DNA of 64,000 bases from Micromonospora cremea (GTDB taxonomy: Bacteria > Actinomycetota > Actinomycetes > Mycobacteriales > Micromonosporaceae), in the NCBI RefSeq assembly GCF_900143515.1, contig NZ_FSQT01000001.1, positions 496,001-560,000 of the forward strand. Reading direction: 5' to 3'. The translations under genes were made by a program, and so were the position numbers. This document shows positions 63,870 to 64,000 of the stretch, one piece after another. The notes below the pieces were generated by a model that saw only the letters and a program-made list of their open reading frames with translations, did no database searches and was not told where the DNA came from. Numbering within the stretch: the stretch's first letter is position 1; every line of letters starts with the position of its first letter.

Positions 63870-64000
63870 TATCCGGCCTCTCCGTTGACGGTTGCTTCGG
63901 CCAGGGCCGCCAGTCCCGCTTCATAGAGCCGGGCGGACTGGCCGACCGCAGCGCATATCACCAGCTCGAAAAGCTGGTCCTCGCTGAGGCCCAACGCCTT
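63869..64000 (-). CDS. Partial CMD-associated protein, C-terminal 43 residues (runs off right edge)
   Basis: Open frame from the right edge, KALGLSEDQLFELVICAAVG then QSARLYEAGLAALAEATVNG, ending in TAA that overlaps the next ATG by one base (TAATG). The peptide resembles the last helices of CMD-family proteins. The pair is translationally coupled. The remainder lies outside the window. Confidence 0.55.
   Translation of the reverse strand, partial: KALGLSEDQLFELVICAAVGQSARLYEAGLAALAEATVNGEAG

Noticed and set aside
1-64000. CRISPR array
   Set aside because: No series of regularly spaced short repeats was seen; the Cas4-like nuclease at 16.9-18.6 kb belongs to the pPIWI-RE operon.

Overview
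The window is GC-rich actinobacterial DNA. GTG/TTG starts, start-stop overlaps, IS110/IS1380 remnants and a tRNA-Val(CAC) fragment would fit Micromonosporaceae, but the family assignment is inference. It has two parts: a dense anti-phage defence region (1 to about 43.6 kb), then a Tn7-like insertion and a mosaic of housekeeping genes, decayed genes and mobile-element scars (44 to 64 kb).

Left arm, minus strand (18.6 kb down to 1). Seven co-oriented genes read leftwards: a RecB/Cas4-like PD-(D/E)XK protein, a pPIWI-RE-type restriction endonuclease, a DinG-like helicase, the pPIWI-RE protein, then after a 431 bp spacer drmD (SNF2-like helicase), drmMI (adenine methylase) and the first 571 codons of drmA. 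The first block is a pPIWI-RE system with one extra nuclease gene. The second is the start of a class 1 DISARM system; drmB and drmC would lie beyond the left edge.

Centre, plus strand (20.1-31.9 kb). Past an IS110 scar lies a tight four-gene operon ending at a perfect 21-bp hairpin: a RapA/SNF2-type helicase, a sacsin/GHKL ATPase with a C-terminal degenerate HNH-like zinc module, a tandem dynamin-like GTPase with a central membrane-type hydrophobic segment, and a second dynamin-like GTPase. Adjacent genes overlap by 4-11 bp. I do not recognise this combination as a named defence system; it is the best candidate here for something undescribed.

32-43.6 kb holds a methyltransferase-like membrane-protein pseudogene, a minus-strand mini-operon ending in a PD-(D/E)XK protein, a serine-recombinase scar, a helicase fused to CBS domains and a HEPN-like tail (its DEAH box reads YEAH), an IS1380 scar, and a GHKL-ATPase/DUF3883 gene split by an apparent +1 frameshift.

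44,006-46,876 is a 2,871 bp Tn7-like insertion with TGT...ACA ends, inverted terminal repeats and a 5 bp target duplication (GAGGG). It carries a TnsA-like endonuclease gene, a threonine aldolase-family gene and a small unknown gene, but no TnsB or TnsC.

47-64 kb contains a flavoprotein, a methyltransferase, a TetR/NTF2 divergent pair with two matching operators, a PhoX-type phosphatase, a PQQ-type sugar dehydrogenase, an ECF41/SigJ-like sigma factor, a spermidine-synthase remnant and two CMD-family genes. Between them lie many decayed fragments, a 203 bp direct repeat and a tRNA-Val att-like scar.
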